From Clostridium bowmanii (lineage in GTDB: Bacteria; Bacillota; Clostridia; Clostridiales; Clostridiaceae): a stretch of DNA of 64,000 nt. The stretch lies in contig NZ_JAHLDL010000003.1 of NCBI RefSeq assembly GCF_018861315.1, forward strand, positions 162,989 through 226,988. The letters run 5' to 3'. This document shows, in pieces, positions 1-8,444 of the stretch; positions within the stretch are counted from its first letter, which is position 1; every line of letters starts with the position of its first letter. The position numbers were made by a program, and so were the translations under genes. Below the pieces are notes generated by a model, which worked only from the letters and a program-made list of their open reading frames with translations, had not been told where the DNA came from and did no database searches.

Positions 1-400
1 ATTTGCCTATTAAAGCTCCCGTACCACCAATAGCTGCAAAATATACAGCACCATTTTTAATCATGGAATCTACAACTTCTTGTGATCTAAGTCCTTTACC
101 TATCATTCCTTTTAAACCTTTATCTAAAAGTTGTGGTGCATAAGCATCCATTCTATAACTAGTAGTTGGACCTGCTGATCCTAATGCATTTCCAGGTTTT
201 GCAGGAGTTGGTCCTACATAATATATAACTGCATCTTTAACATCTATTGGGAGTTTTTCTCCCTTATCTATAAGATCTACTAGTCTTTTATGAGCTGCAT
301 CTCTAGCTGTATATATTACACCAGATAGCAGTACACTATCTCCTACTTTTAAATCTTTAATTTTATCTTCTGTAAGTGGCGTAGTTATTCTTTTCTCCAT
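1..400 (-). CDS. Mesaconase / class I fumarase-type hydratase, beta subunit (partial)
   Basis: Open frame from an ATG at 400 running off the left edge of the window (about 133 codons visible, beginning MEKRITTPLTEDKI). The visible part, with the stretches YTARDAAHKR and GPTTSYRMD, matches the C-terminal (beta) domain of class I fumarase / L-tartrate dehydratase family enzymes. It follows the alpha-subunit gene after 20 bp and has a GGGAGGA ribosome site. Next to mal and glutamate mutase, the likely substrate is mesaconate, which is hydrated to citramalate; fumarate activity cannot be excluded. The C-terminus lies outside the window. Confidence 0.88.
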   Translation of the reverse strand, partial: MEKRITTPLTEDKIKDLKVGDSVLLSGVIYTARDAAHKRLVDLIDKGEKLPIDVKDAVIYYVGPTPAKPGNALGSAGPTTSYRMDAYAPQLLDKGLKGMIGKGLRSQEVVDSMIKNGAVYFAAIGGTGALIGK

Positions 401-420
401 AATATTCTCCTCCCTTATCC

Positions 421-1263
421 TTAAAATTCTGCACTAGCATGTCTTGCAGCATGACAGTTTATATTTACTGCCACTGGTAGACCTGCTATGTGGGTTGGAT
501 AAGTTTCAATATTAACAGCTAAAGCAGTAGTTCTTCCCCCAAAACCTTGAGGTCCTATACCTAGCTTATTTATTTCCTCTTTAAGCTCTTTTTCAAGATC
601 TTCATAGTATGGATTTGAATTTGCTTGGTCAGTAGGTCTAACTGCTGCTTTTTTAGCAAGATTTGCTGCCTTGTCAAAAGTTCCGCCTATACCTATTCCC
701 ACCACTATAGGTGGACATGGATTAGGACCAGCTTCTTTTACTACTTTTATGATAAATTCCTTAACTCCCTGAAGTCCATCTGAAGGTTTGAGCATTTTAA
801 TTTGACTCATGTTTTCTGACCCAAAACCCTTTGGAGCTACAGTTATTTTTAATTTATCTCCTGGCACTATATCATAATATATAACTGCTGGAGTGTTATC
901 TTTTGTATTTACTCTTTTAATTGGATCACTAACTACTGATTTTCTTAAAAATCCCTCTTCATAACCCTGCGCTACACCTTTGTTGATAGCATCATAAAGT
1001 CCGCCACCTATTATATGAACCTCTTGGCCTAGCTCTATGAATACACAAGTCATACCTGTATCTTGACACATTGGCATTTTTTCATTTTTAGCTATATCTG
1101 CATTTATTATAATCTTATCTAAAATACCTTTTGCTATATCCCAAGTTTCCTTTTCTTTAGCCTTTTTTAATTGATCTCTCATATCATCAGAAAGGTAGTA
1201 ATTAGCATCTATACATAATTTTTTTATAGTTTTTGTTATTTCAGCTACATTTATTTCTTTCAT
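421..1263 (-). CDS. Mesaconase / class I fumarase-type hydratase, alpha subunit
   Basis: 280 aa, the usual length of the separate alpha subunit of two-subunit class I fumarases and L-tartrate dehydratases. Three conserved cysteines expected to hold the catalytic [4Fe-4S] cluster are visible: C66 in CQDTGM, C183 in GPNPCPP and C270 in NCHAARHA. The GGGIGG-like glycine stretch follows C183. Start is ATG at 1263 with GGAG upstream. It lies directly downstream of mal and upstream of the beta subunit, so its role is inferred to be hydration of mesaconate to citramalate in glutamate fermentation. The cluster is oxygen-sensitive, consistent with an anaerobe. Fumarase activity is an alternative or additional role. 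Confidence 0.9.
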   Translation of the reverse strand: MKEINVAEITKTIKKLCIDANYYLSDDMRDQLKKAKEKETWDIAKGILDKIIINADIAKNEKMPMCQDTGMTCVFIELGQEVHIIGGGLYDAINKGVAQGYEEGFLRKSVVSDPIKRVNTKDNTPAVIYYDIVPGDKLKITVAPKGFGSENMSQIKMLKPSDGLQGVKEFIIKVVKEAGPNPCPPIVVGIGIGGTFDKAANLAKKAAVRPTDQANSNPYYEDLEKELKEEINKLGIGPQGFGGRTTALAVNIETYPTHIAGLPVAVNINCHAARHASAEF

Positions 1264-1356
1264 CGCTCGGCTCCTTTTTAAGTAAATATTTCAATATGGG
1301 AAAAGGCAGTTTATATAAACCGCCTACCTAAGTAACTTTCCCAAATTTATATTCAA

Positions 1357-2598
1357 TTATTTTTTTCTATTAACTAGAGCTACAACTCTATTCATTTCAT
1401 TATTAACTATCATGTATCCTTCATCTACGCCCATACCTGGTTTAGCAAGGCATTGATCTGCTCCACAAGCAATAGCTATGTTTGTGCAAACTTCTGCTGA
1501 TCTGTTAGTTTCATTACATGTTCCACCACAGTATGCTCCACGGCCCATTTTCTTGCAGTATAGTATTGATTCAATTATGTTGTTAACTCCACCTAAGTCT
1601 GGTGTTTTTATTTGAAGCATATGGCCTGCTTTCTTATCTGCAAACAATACTACGTCTTCATATGTGTTACACCATTCGTCTGCAACTAATTCAACATTGA
1701 TTTTTCTATTATCGAGTTCAGCAGTTAATGCAGCTAGTGCCTCAACTTGTCTTTCTCTGTGCTCAACATCCATTGGCCCTTCGATTCTTAACTTGAATGG
1801 TTTCGCAGCTTCTTCAAGAGTTGCTATATAATCTGCCTGAGCTTTTATATCATTGTCAAAAGCAACTCCGATTGTTCCATATACATCTATGTGGAATATT
1901 GGGTTATAGTTTTTATCAGTTCGGAGTTTTAATACTCTAGCACTTAACCATTGAACATAAGCAAGTAATTTCTCACCCTTAAGTCCTAATTTCTCTTCTA
2001 CATTGTTTATTAATGCGTGAGGCATTACGTCTGCACCTTTAATTATCATTTTATCTGAGCTATTGTATCTATCATCACCTGATTGTGTAAAGATAGCAAT
2101 TCTCTTAATATCTACTCCAGTTTTATATTCATCACGAACGATTTCTGCCATAGTTACTTTTTTAGCTTTTGCTACAGCATCTAGAATAGCTTGAGTCACT
2201 CCGTATCTTATTGCTGTATGAAGTCTTTTACCATTAACTAGCATGTGGTCAAACTCTTCTGCCATTTCTTTAAAGCTGTTTAATTCTCTACCTATTAATT
2301 TTGGTGCTATTTCTTTTTCTATGATTGGAATAAAGTCTTTTGCTAGGAATAATGGATCACGTCCGCCAGCTCCAGAATATTGTACTGCTGCACAATCTCC
2401 ATAAGCAACCTCCCCATCTTCAAGTATAATCATTACTGATATTGATTCTCCCGCTTGTCTAATGGATGTAAATCCTTCTGTTACTGGTTCTCCTACATAT
2501 GTAAAACCATCATGACCTGCTCCAGCTTTTATAGCTCTTTGATCGTCAAAATAAAATCCTGTTCTTCCTGTTGAACATAATACATCAATAATTTTCAT
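1357..2598 (-). CDS. mal: Methylaspartate ammonia-lyase
   Basis: 413 aa from the ATG at 2598, the same length as the C. tetanomorphum enzyme. A GTG nine bases upstream is in frame but overlaps the ribosome site (GGATAGGTG), so it was rejected. The enzyme removes ammonia from (2S,3S)-3-methylaspartate to give mesaconate. It is an enolase-superfamily TIM barrel, and the characterised residues fall at the same numbers: H194 (MPHALINN), metal ligands D238, E273 and D307, catalytic base K331 (QIKTPDLGG) and C361. It sits between glmE and the mesaconase genes, the order expected for the methylaspartate pathway. Confidence 0.97.
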   Translation of the reverse strand: MKIIDVLCSTGRTGFYFDDQRAIKAGAGHDGFTYVGEPVTEGFTSIRQAGESISVMIILEDGEVAYGDCAAVQYSGAGGRDPLFLAKDFIPIIEKEIAPKLIGRELNSFKEMAEEFDHMLVNGKRLHTAIRYGVTQAILDAVAKAKKVTMAEIVRDEYKTGVDIKRIAIFTQSGDDRYNSSDKMIIKGADVMPHALINNVEEKLGLKGEKLLAYVQWLSARVLKLRTDKNYNPIFHIDVYGTIGVAFDNDIKAQADYIATLEEAAKPFKLRIEGPMDVEHRERQVEALAALTAELDNRKINVELVADEWCNTYEDVVLFADKKAGHMLQIKTPDLGGVNNIIESILYCKKMGRGAYCGGTCNETNRSAEVCTNIAIACGADQCLAKPGMGVDEGYMIVNNEMNRVVALVNRKK

Positions 2599-2649
2599 AT
2601 TTAACACCTATCCTTTTTTTTATTTTATAATACCTTTTAATCAATTTGT

Positions 2650-4107
2650 TTATTTTTTTTCTGGTCTTCCTATAAGTACACCTTTTCCTACTGCAAATAT
2701 ATCATCTATTGTCATTTGGAAGGATACATCTCTATTTTCAAACTTCGCTCTTTCTTCCAACTTTTTAGTATTAAAATTTTTCAATTCCTCTGTAAATGGT
2801 AGATTACCAAATTTAAAGTATCTTATTGCTCCATTATTATCTCTTGCAGGCATCATTTTACCAGCATTAAATTTACTTGGTGCAAATGGCACATCAATAA
2901 TTCCCATTTCAAAGCCTTTAATAACTCCTATGGCTAAATCACCTTTTCCAACTTGATAAATCATATCTACCATACATTTCGTTTCTGCTTTAATTATTTC
3001 AATCTCAGTTTTTAATTCCTGAGACATAGGCATTCTTTGACCACTTAATAAGTTCAAAGTCATTTTTGTAGCCCTTATTCCCATAGCATTAGCTTCTTTA
3101 GTAGGAATTCCTACAGCTTCATGAGGAGTTTTAACTATTACTTTTGTTGCTCCTGCAAGTGCTGCAGCTGCTGCTCCTGTTGCTATAACTCCAAAAGCTT
3201 TTGCTTCATCTTCTGGGAATCCTCCCATCCATTCATGCATTACTGTTGTTACATATACGTCGTTATATCCATTAGCTTTTAAATATTCATGGCACTGCTC
3301 TTCTAAAGCTCTTATAGCTGCTACGTCTTGTATTAAATTACCACATTGACCATATCCAACTGTAACGTTTTTAACACCTTGTTCTGCTGCAACTAATGTT
3401 TCTATTATGGCAACTGCATTTGAAGTACTAGGTGGAACTAAAGTTCCTGTTAATGGTCCAAAAGGTTCTCTATTTATTGATATTCCTTGCTGCTCATAAT
3501 AACCAACAAGTCTATCACAATATTGCCAATCTAACATTGATTTCTTCAAACTTGCATTTTTAGCATAAGGAATATTGTAAGAAATTCCGCCGCCTTCATT
3601 TGAAGTCCAACCTGAAGCATGAGTTATTTCAGCAAGTAGTCTTGCATCGGGTGTACCGTGTCTTGCTTCTAATGGAAGGTTTACTGCTTCAAATACTTGT
3701 CTACAACCTTTAACTCCATGATTAACTCCTGGAAATCCATTTAACAATGATCTTCCTTCAGTTATACTGTCCTTTATTCCTATTTCACATGCGTCATATC
3801 TATTTAACCTTGTATAACTATCTATTGTCGTTGGAAGTAAATCAGCTCCACCTTCTTCTTCTAAAAATTTTAAAAGTTCAATGTGCTTGTCAATTAATGC
3901 AACACCTGCTCTTGGTTGTGCTAGTGTTATTCCTTCTTCTTTAGCTTTTATTAATTTTTTAGCAAAGTTTTTGTGATCAGGAATTTGCTTATTGTATTCT
4001 ATAGCCTCTTTTAAATCTACCTCACTGCCTGTTGGCCACTGCTTTAATACTTCTTCTCTTATTTCAAAGAACTCTTCGTCTGTCCATTTTTTATTTCTTA
4101 ATTCCAC
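2650..4107 (-). CDS. glmE: Glutamate mutase epsilon (E) subunit
   Basis: 485 aa, close to the 483 aa of the C. cochlearium enzyme. This is the TIM-barrel subunit that binds substrate and, with GlmS, sandwiches adenosylcobalamin. The reaction is the radical carbon-skeleton rearrangement of L-glutamate to (2S,3S)-3-methylaspartate. Recognisable family stretches include the N-terminal [28 protein letters not shown], and the Gly/Ala-rich segment [19 protein letters not shown]. The gene starts 18 bp after glmL with AGGAGG upstream. It is encoded in the order S-L-E, as in C. cochlearium and C. tetanomorphum. No truncation or frame disturbance is seen. Confidence 0.97.
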   Translation of the reverse strand: MELRNKKWTDEEFFEIREEVLKQWPTGSEVDLKEAIEYNKQIPDHKNFAKKLIKAKEEGITLAQPRAGVALIDKHIELLKFLEEEGGADLLPTTIDSYTRLNRYDACEIGIKDSITEGRSLLNGFPGVNHGVKGCRQVFEAVNLPLEARHGTPDARLLAEITHASGWTSNEGGGISYNIPYAKNASLKKSMLDWQYCDRLVGYYEQQGISINREPFGPLTGTLVPPSTSNAVAIIETLVAAEQGVKNVTVGYGQCGNLIQDVAAIRALEEQCHEYLKANGYNDVYVTTVMHEWMGGFPEDEAKAFGVIATGAAAAALAGATKVIVKTPHEAVGIPTKEANAMGIRATKMTLNLLSGQRMPMSQELKTEIEIIKAETKCMVDMIYQVGKGDLAIGVIKGFEMGIIDVPFAPSKFNAGKMMPARDNNGAIRYFKFGNLPFTEELKNFNTKKLEERAKFENRDVSFQMTIDDIFAVGKGVLIGRPEKK

Positions 4108-4125
4108 TAAAATCCCTCCTAATAA

Positions 4126-5520
4126 TTATACTTGCACTAAATATTTTTTCATAATTCTAACAGCTTTATCTGGATAATATTGTGAAAGTAATCCCATAGC
4201 GGATAATATATAAGTTTTATCCATCAAATACTTTGCATTACGTGGTTTCAAATATATTGGGTTCTCATCATTAAAAGCTCCTGCTTTTAAAATATCTTGT
4301 GGATTTTCACTATGAACTAATACTCCACCTGTACCTATCACAAACTTTACATCCATAAGATCTTTTCCTATTTGGGTATACATAGCTCCCATAGGAGTAG
4401 CTGTGTGTTCTATTGTACCTACATGCCTTTCCATTGATAACTCTGTGGCTACCTTCGCCATAGCCTCATCAAAGTCTATTTCTTCCTTAGTCATAGGAAC
4501 CATTTTTATATGTTCTATTCTATATTTACAACTTGCATCAATATCAATCTTTCTTTCCGTATCACCTAGATAATTTCTCATTTTTCTGCTACCGGCTGCT
4601 TCTCTTAATGAAACTGCAGAATATCTCATTCCAAGATCACCTTCAACAGTTCTTTTAGCAAATGGTTCCTCAAGACCCCTTACGGTAACCCCTGCTTTTG
4701 TAGGTTCTCCGTCTGCTATAGAATGTACGTCGGTGGTTGCGCCACCAATATCTATAACTATTAAATCTCCCAGACCACTTTCTTCATCACTGCCTTCACT
4801 TAATGTCCTTGCAGCCTTTAGAACCGCTGCTGGTGTTGGCATTAAGATACCTTCTACTAACTCTTCTGCATTGCTCAGTCCCTTAGCATAAATTATTTTA
4901 TCCATAAATACTTTTCTAATTTCTTCGCGAGCAGGCTCTACATTTAGTTTACTTAACTGTGGCATTACATTACTTGTAATAGTAAAGTACATTTTAGCCT
5001 TAGTAAATATTTCTCTTATCTCATCGCTTGCCACTTTATTTCCAGCTACTACTATTGGTAATTTAATTTCATTTTCAGCTAACATTCTTGCATTGTGTAT
5101 AACACAATCTTTGTTACCACCATCGGTTCCACCTGCAAGAAGTATTATATCTAAATCTGAATTTTTGATTTCTTCAATTTCAGTAAGTGTTAATTCATAG
5201 CTATATACTTTTAACACTCTAGCTCCAGCTCCAAGTGCCGCTCTTTTGGCAGCCTCTGCAGTTAAATCTGGCACCAAACCAATAGCTATCATTTTGAGAC
5301 CACCCGCAGCTGAGGAACATGCTAACTTCTTAACGAAATTAACGTTCTGCTTTTTTAGTATACCCTCTATTTTTGAATAAGCCTTATCATAACCTATCAT
5401 TATATTATCTTCAATAGTGGTTATATCTTTTGCTGTAGCAATTATTTCCTCTTTTTCTAAATCTACAACGGTTAGTTTAGTATATGTACTTCCAAAATCT
5501 ACAAGCAAATATGCATCCAC
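4126..5520 (-). CDS. glmL: Glutamate mutase accessory protein / reactivase-type ATPase
   Basis: 464 aa protein of the MutL/GlmL family, ASKHA (actin/Hsp70-like) fold. The phosphate-binding loops are LVDFGSTYTKLTVVD near residues 6-20 and VIDIGGATTDVHS near residue 260. Members are thought to act like the reactivases of other B12-dependent eliminases and mutases, exchanging damaged cobalamin with ATP; that role is inferred from the family. It lies between glmS (11 bp gap) and glmE (18 bp gap), so the three are cotranscribed. The ATG at 5520 has an AGGAGTG ribosome site. Confidence 0.94.
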   Translation of the reverse strand: MDAYLLVDFGSTYTKLTVVDLEKEEIIATAKDITTIEDNIMIGYDKAYSKIEGILKKQNVNFVKKLACSSAAGGLKMIAIGLVPDLTAEAAKRAALGAGARVLKVYSYELTLTEIEEIKNSDLDIILLAGGTDGGNKDCVIHNARMLAENEIKLPIVVAGNKVASDEIREIFTKAKMYFTITSNVMPQLSKLNVEPAREEIRKVFMDKIIYAKGLSNAEELVEGILMPTPAAVLKAARTLSEGSDEESGLGDLIVIDIGGATTDVHSIADGEPTKAGVTVRGLEEPFAKRTVEGDLGMRYSAVSLREAAGSRKMRNYLGDTERKIDIDASCKYRIEHIKMVPMTKEEIDFDEAMAKVATELSMERHVGTIEHTATPMGAMYTQIGKDLMDVKFVIGTGGVLVHSENPQDILKAGAFNDENPIYLKPRNAKYLMDKTYILSAMGLLSQYYPDKAVRIMKKYLVQV

Positions 5521-5531
5521 TTATATCACTC

Positions 5532-5954
5532 CTATTTGTTTTGTAATAAACCTAGTGCTTCTTTTAAATCGTGTATTGTTGTTTCCAAAGATGTATTTGG
5601 TGGATATACCTTATTAAATCCCATTGCAGTGAATCTTTTATGTACATCGTCCCAATTTTGTTTTCCAACAACTATGTTTCCACCTACGAATAACAATATC
5701 CCATTTAATCCTGCTTCATCACATTTTTCTCTCATACCCCTGCAATCGATTTCTCCTTGACCATAAAGAGAAGATACTATTATTACATCTGCATTAGTTT
5801 CAACAGCTGCATTTATAAAATCCTCTTGTGGAGAAAGCACTCCTATGTTTATAACATTAAAACCAGCTTCTGTTAGAGCATAATCTAATATTTTATTGCC
5901 AACAGCATGACAATCTGACCCTATTACTCCTAAAATCAAAGTCTTTTTTTCCAT
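5532..5954 (-). CDS. glmS: Glutamate mutase sigma (S) subunit, B12-binding
   Basis: 140 aa, slightly longer than the 137 aa C. cochlearium GlmS. The B12-binding signature DxHxxG is intact as D14-C-H16-AV-G19; H16 would be the base-off/His-on ligand to cobalt. Rossmann-like strands follow ([30 protein letters not shown]). It pairs with GlmE to form active glutamate mutase. It is the first enzyme gene after the GntR regulator (49 bp gap), so the regulator and enzymes probably form one transcript. The symbol here means glutamate mutase S, not glucosamine synthase. Confidence 0.97.
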   Translation of the reverse strand: MEKKTLILGVIGSDCHAVGNKILDYALTEAGFNVINIGVLSPQEDFINAAVETNADVIIVSSLYGQGEIDCRGMREKCDEAGLNGILLFVGGNIVVGKQNWDDVHKRFTAMGFNKVYPPNTSLETTIHDLKEALGLLQNK

Positions 5955-6003
5955 TTTTTAAAAGCCTCCCAAATAATTTATTAGCATATAATTTTTAAAC
6001 ACA

Positions 6004-6972
6004 TTATTTTTTGAACTTTATTTCAATAATCTTTGACTTAAGTGCTTTTACAGAACCTTCATCTAGACTATATAGAAATTCGATTATTTCCTTGTTTTCT
6101 GAATTTGAACTCTTAACATCTTTATATCTACCCGGAGATACTATCAGCACATCTGATTTCTTAATTATATCCTCAAGTTCTTTTGTATCAGTAGTATTGG
6201 AATAGCTTATATCAGCTTCACACAATCCTGCTTTTTCTAAAGCTCCCTTAATTTTAAATATAAATTCTTCTGAGATACATATAAACCCAAACTTTGTATT
6301 TAAACTATACCTAGCAATCTTAACTATTGGTTCTAAATTCGGAATTATAGCAACTCCTAAAATCTCTTTATCAAGTCCAATGGTAAGATCAGTCACTTCA
6401 TTAATGTGATTAAATGTAGTTATTATGAACTCAGCGCTTTCAATCTTATCTTTAGTATCCTTGTCCATCTTTTTTAAATCGCTTATAGTTAAGAACATAA
6501 CATTCATGTTACTATTCCTACTAAGTTGCTTACTAAATACTTTAGCTTGTTCAATATTGCACTCTACGTATATTACTATGATTTTGTCCATTATCTGTTT
6601 TTTCTCATTTACTCTTTGATTTACTAAATCTAAAAATTCTTCTGGTTTCATTCCAATTTCTAAAGCTTCTTCTAAGCCCAAGTCCACGAATTTCATTATC
6701 TTCTTTTTTATGTCTAAACTCTCCCAAGAAATAGCTTCTTCAACTACGAAAGTTCCCCTTCCCTGATAGGATTTAAGTGCCCCATCTTGTTCTAGGTCAT
6801 TATATGCAGTACTTATTGTATTTCTGCTTACACATATTCTTTGAGATAATTCTCTTTCTGTAGGCATTTTCGTTCCAACCTTGAGAGATCCTTTTTTTAT
6901 CTCATCCATGATTTGTTTTTTTACTTGAATGTAAAGTGGTACTCCATTTTTTTTATTTACTTCAATATCGAT
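6004..6972 (-). CDS. GntR-family transcriptional regulator of the glutamate mutase operon
   Basis: About 322 aa. The N-terminal winged helix covers roughly residues 1-75 (VPLYIQVKKQIMDEI, PTERELSQRICVSRNTIS, YQGRGTFV). The C-terminal roughly 200 residues do not match an effector domain I can name. The start is uncertain. The only canonical in-frame start is TTG at 6987, but that overlaps the ribosome site GGGAGGG. Homologues normally begin at xIEVNxxxGVPLY, which here would need an ATC codon at 6970-6972 or ATT nearby. The gene heads the glm-mal operon, and palindromes in its promoter suggest autoregulation; the effector is unknown. Confidence 0.85.
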   Translation of the reverse strand: MDIEVNKKNGVPLYIQVKKQIMDEIKKGSLKVGTKMPTERELSQRICVSRNTISTAYNDLEQDGALKSYQGRGTFVVEEAISWESLDIKKKIMKFVDLGLEEALEIGMKPEEFLDLVNQRVNEKKQIMDKIIVIYVECNIEQAKVFSKQLSRNSNMNVMFLTISDLKKMDKDTKDKIESAEFIITTFNHINEVTDLTIGLDKEILGVAIIPNLEPIVKIARYSLNTKFGFICISEEFIFKIKGALEKAGLCEADISYSNTTDTKELEDIIKKSDVLIVSPGRYKDVKSSNSENKEIIEFLYSLDEGSVKALKSKIIEIKFKK

Positions 6973-6994
6973 AAAAATCCCTCCCAAAGCATAT

Positions 6995-7014
6995 TGGATT
7001 AATGGACTAATCCA
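6995..7014. promoter_or_regulatory. Downstream palindromic operator candidate
   Basis: TGGATTA and TAATCCA flank a central segment. Within it lies TGGACTAATCCA (7003-7014), which differs by one base from the perfect palindrome at 7037-7048. It lies between the -10 element and the regulator start, where a bound GntR dimer would block elongation. Assignment to the adjacent regulator is inference. Confidence 0.6.
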
Positions 7015-7025
7015 CCGATACCTTT

Positions 7026-7054
7026 ATGATACCATATGGACTAGTCCATTTCAA
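7026..7054 (-). promoter_or_regulatory. Sigma-A promoter of the GntR-glm-mal operon with embedded operator
   Basis: The -35 TTGAAA is at 7049-7054 and the -10 TATCAT at 7026-7031, with a 17-bp spacer. The perfect palindrome TGGACTAGTCCA (7037-7048) sits inside that spacer. A repressor bound here would directly exclude RNA polymerase. The matching imperfect palindrome lies at 7003-7014. Confidence 0.7.
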
Positions 7055-7259
7055 TGATTGAATTATCAGTCTTTAGCATTGTATTTCGTGTTTTAAAGGT
7101 ACTAGCCTTGATTAGCTAGCTTAGTCTTATATTTAATACTATTTCCACATATGCTTGATAAGGTTTTCATGTTTTGTCTAATAAGAGTTTCACAATTATG
7201 GTTATATTTTGTAAAAATCATCATTATTATAATATATATAAATACTAAGGGGGACCCTT

Positions 7260-7457
7260 ATGATCAAGAATAAGTTTTCTTTTGTTATATATCTTTTAAG
7301 TGCTGTTTTAGTATTAGCTCTTTCAACATTTATATTTATGGTTATCACACATATTTCATATATTAATGTAGATAAAATAACTATATCAAAATATACCGGT
7401 GAAAGAGTTTTTAATAAGCCTTATATTAAAGGAATAAATTTATATTGGACTTATTGA
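7260..7457 (+). CDS. Small single-span membrane protein, unknown function
   Basis: 65 aa on the plus strand, divergent from the GntR operon. An AAGGGGGA ribosome site lies six bases before the ATG. Residues about 8-31 (FVIYLLSAVLVLALSTFIFMVI) form one hydrophobic transmembrane helix or uncleaved signal anchor. The remaining 34 residues are polar and contain KYTGERVFNKPYIKG. A terminator follows about 20 bp after the stop, supporting a real transcription unit. I do not recognise the family. No partner gene is adjacent; the nearest neighbour is convergent cwlD. Confidence 0.6.
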   Translation: MIKNKFSFVIYLLSAVLVLALSTFIFMVITHISYINVDKITISKYTGERVFNKPYIKGINLYWTY

Positions 7458-7477
7458 AAAAGGCCCAATTTAATGCA

Positions 7478-7511
7478 AAAGAGACATATTCATAGAACAA
7501 TATGTCTCTTT
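7478..7511. terminator. Bidirectional terminator between the small membrane protein gene and cwlD
   Basis: A 13-bp stem (AAAGAGACATATT paired with AATATGTCTCTTT) with an 8-base loop, followed by T residues on the plus strand and, through the A-rich flank, usable from the minus strand. It lies between two convergent genes. Confidence 0.8.
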
Positions 7512-7577
7512 TTGACTTAATAATTCATTAAATATTTTTATAATTATATTGGACTAAAATTACTGTGTTACGATTAT

Positions 7578-8300
7578 TTATTCTTTGGGAAAACTCTTAT
7601 AAAACTCACCTACAGATTTACTTATGGACTTTGCAATTTTTTCTTGATACTCGTCAGATTTTAATTTTTGTTCTTCTTCAAAGTTTGATAAAAATCCACA
7701 TTCAACTATAACACTTGGCATATTATCATTCTCTCTTAATACTCTGTAAGCACTTTTAGCAGGCTTTTGCACTCTATTATTGCTAAGATCTATATCATTC
7801 CTAAAATTTTTCTGAATTGTACTGGCAAGAGTTAGACTATCTTTATAATTCGAGTACCATACTTGTGCTCCGTAATATTTACTTTGGGTAAAATAATTCA
7901 AATGAATGCTAATGAACATATCACAATTACTAGATTTCTTTAAATCGTATCTATTTTTTAAATCTTCCTTATACCTTTCTCGTATAGTTCCATTGGTTAA
8001 AAAAGTTCCTGTATCTTCCTGTCTTGTCATCACAACCTGGTAGCCTGCATTTTGTAGGCTAGCTTTAAGCTTTATTGCTATGCTTAAATTAATGTTTTTT
8101 TCTACAGTGCCATTTTTAGAACTTGTTCCACCATCCATTCCTCCATGACCAGCATCAATAAGTATTATTCTACTTCCACCTTGTAATTTTTCATTGTTCA
8201 TAGTTTCTTTTACAAATCTTAGATTTATGCCCATAAAACTCACCATTGATAAAGTGATTACTATAACTATAGCTATTAATTTATTGTTCCTGTATCTCAA
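7578..8300 (-). CDS. cwlD: N-acetylmuramoyl-L-alanine amidase CwlD
   Basis: About 240 aa from the TTG at 8300. GTG codons at 8303 and 8309 are in frame but crowd the AAGGGTGG ribosome site. A hydrophobic N-terminal anchor (LIAIVIVITLSMVSFMGI) is followed by an Amidase_3 domain. Zinc and catalytic motifs visible are DAGHGGMDGG (His), EKNINL (Glu), SIHLN (His) and VECGFLSN (Glu). In spore-formers CwlD, with PdaA, makes the muramic delta-lactam of cortex peptidoglycan needed for germination, so the organism is probably endospore-forming. It is monocistronic, flanked by terminators on both sides. Confidence 0.9.
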   Translation of the reverse strand: MRYRNNKLIAIVIVITLSMVSFMGINLRFVKETMNNEKLQGGSRIILIDAGHGGMDGGTSSKNGTVEKNINLSIAIKLKASLQNAGYQVVMTRQEDTGTFLTNGTIRERYKEDLKNRYDLKKSSNCDMFISIHLNYFTQSKYYGAQVWYSNYKDSLTLASTIQKNFRNDIDLSNNRVQKPAKSAYRVLRENDNMPSVIVECGFLSNFEEEQKLKSDEYQEKIAKSISKSVGEFYKSFPKE

Positions 8301-8393
8301 CACACCCACCCTTTTATTTATTCCTGTCCTTAATTTTATTCAGTTTGCAGATGATTTAGTATTTTTGACATAAAAATGTGACTGAAATAAAAA

Positions 8394-8422
8394 AACACCC
8401 ACTAAAAATTTTAGCAGCTGTT
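8394..8422 (-). terminator. Terminator of the Na/phosphate symporter gene
   Basis: On the minus strand AACAGCTGCTAAAA pairs with TTTTAGTGGGTGTT (one mismatch, two wobbles), followed by a run of seven T. It lies 23 bp past the symporter stop codon and upstream of cwlD. Confidence 0.75.
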
Positions 8423-8444
8423 TTTTTTGCATTCTTATTTACTT

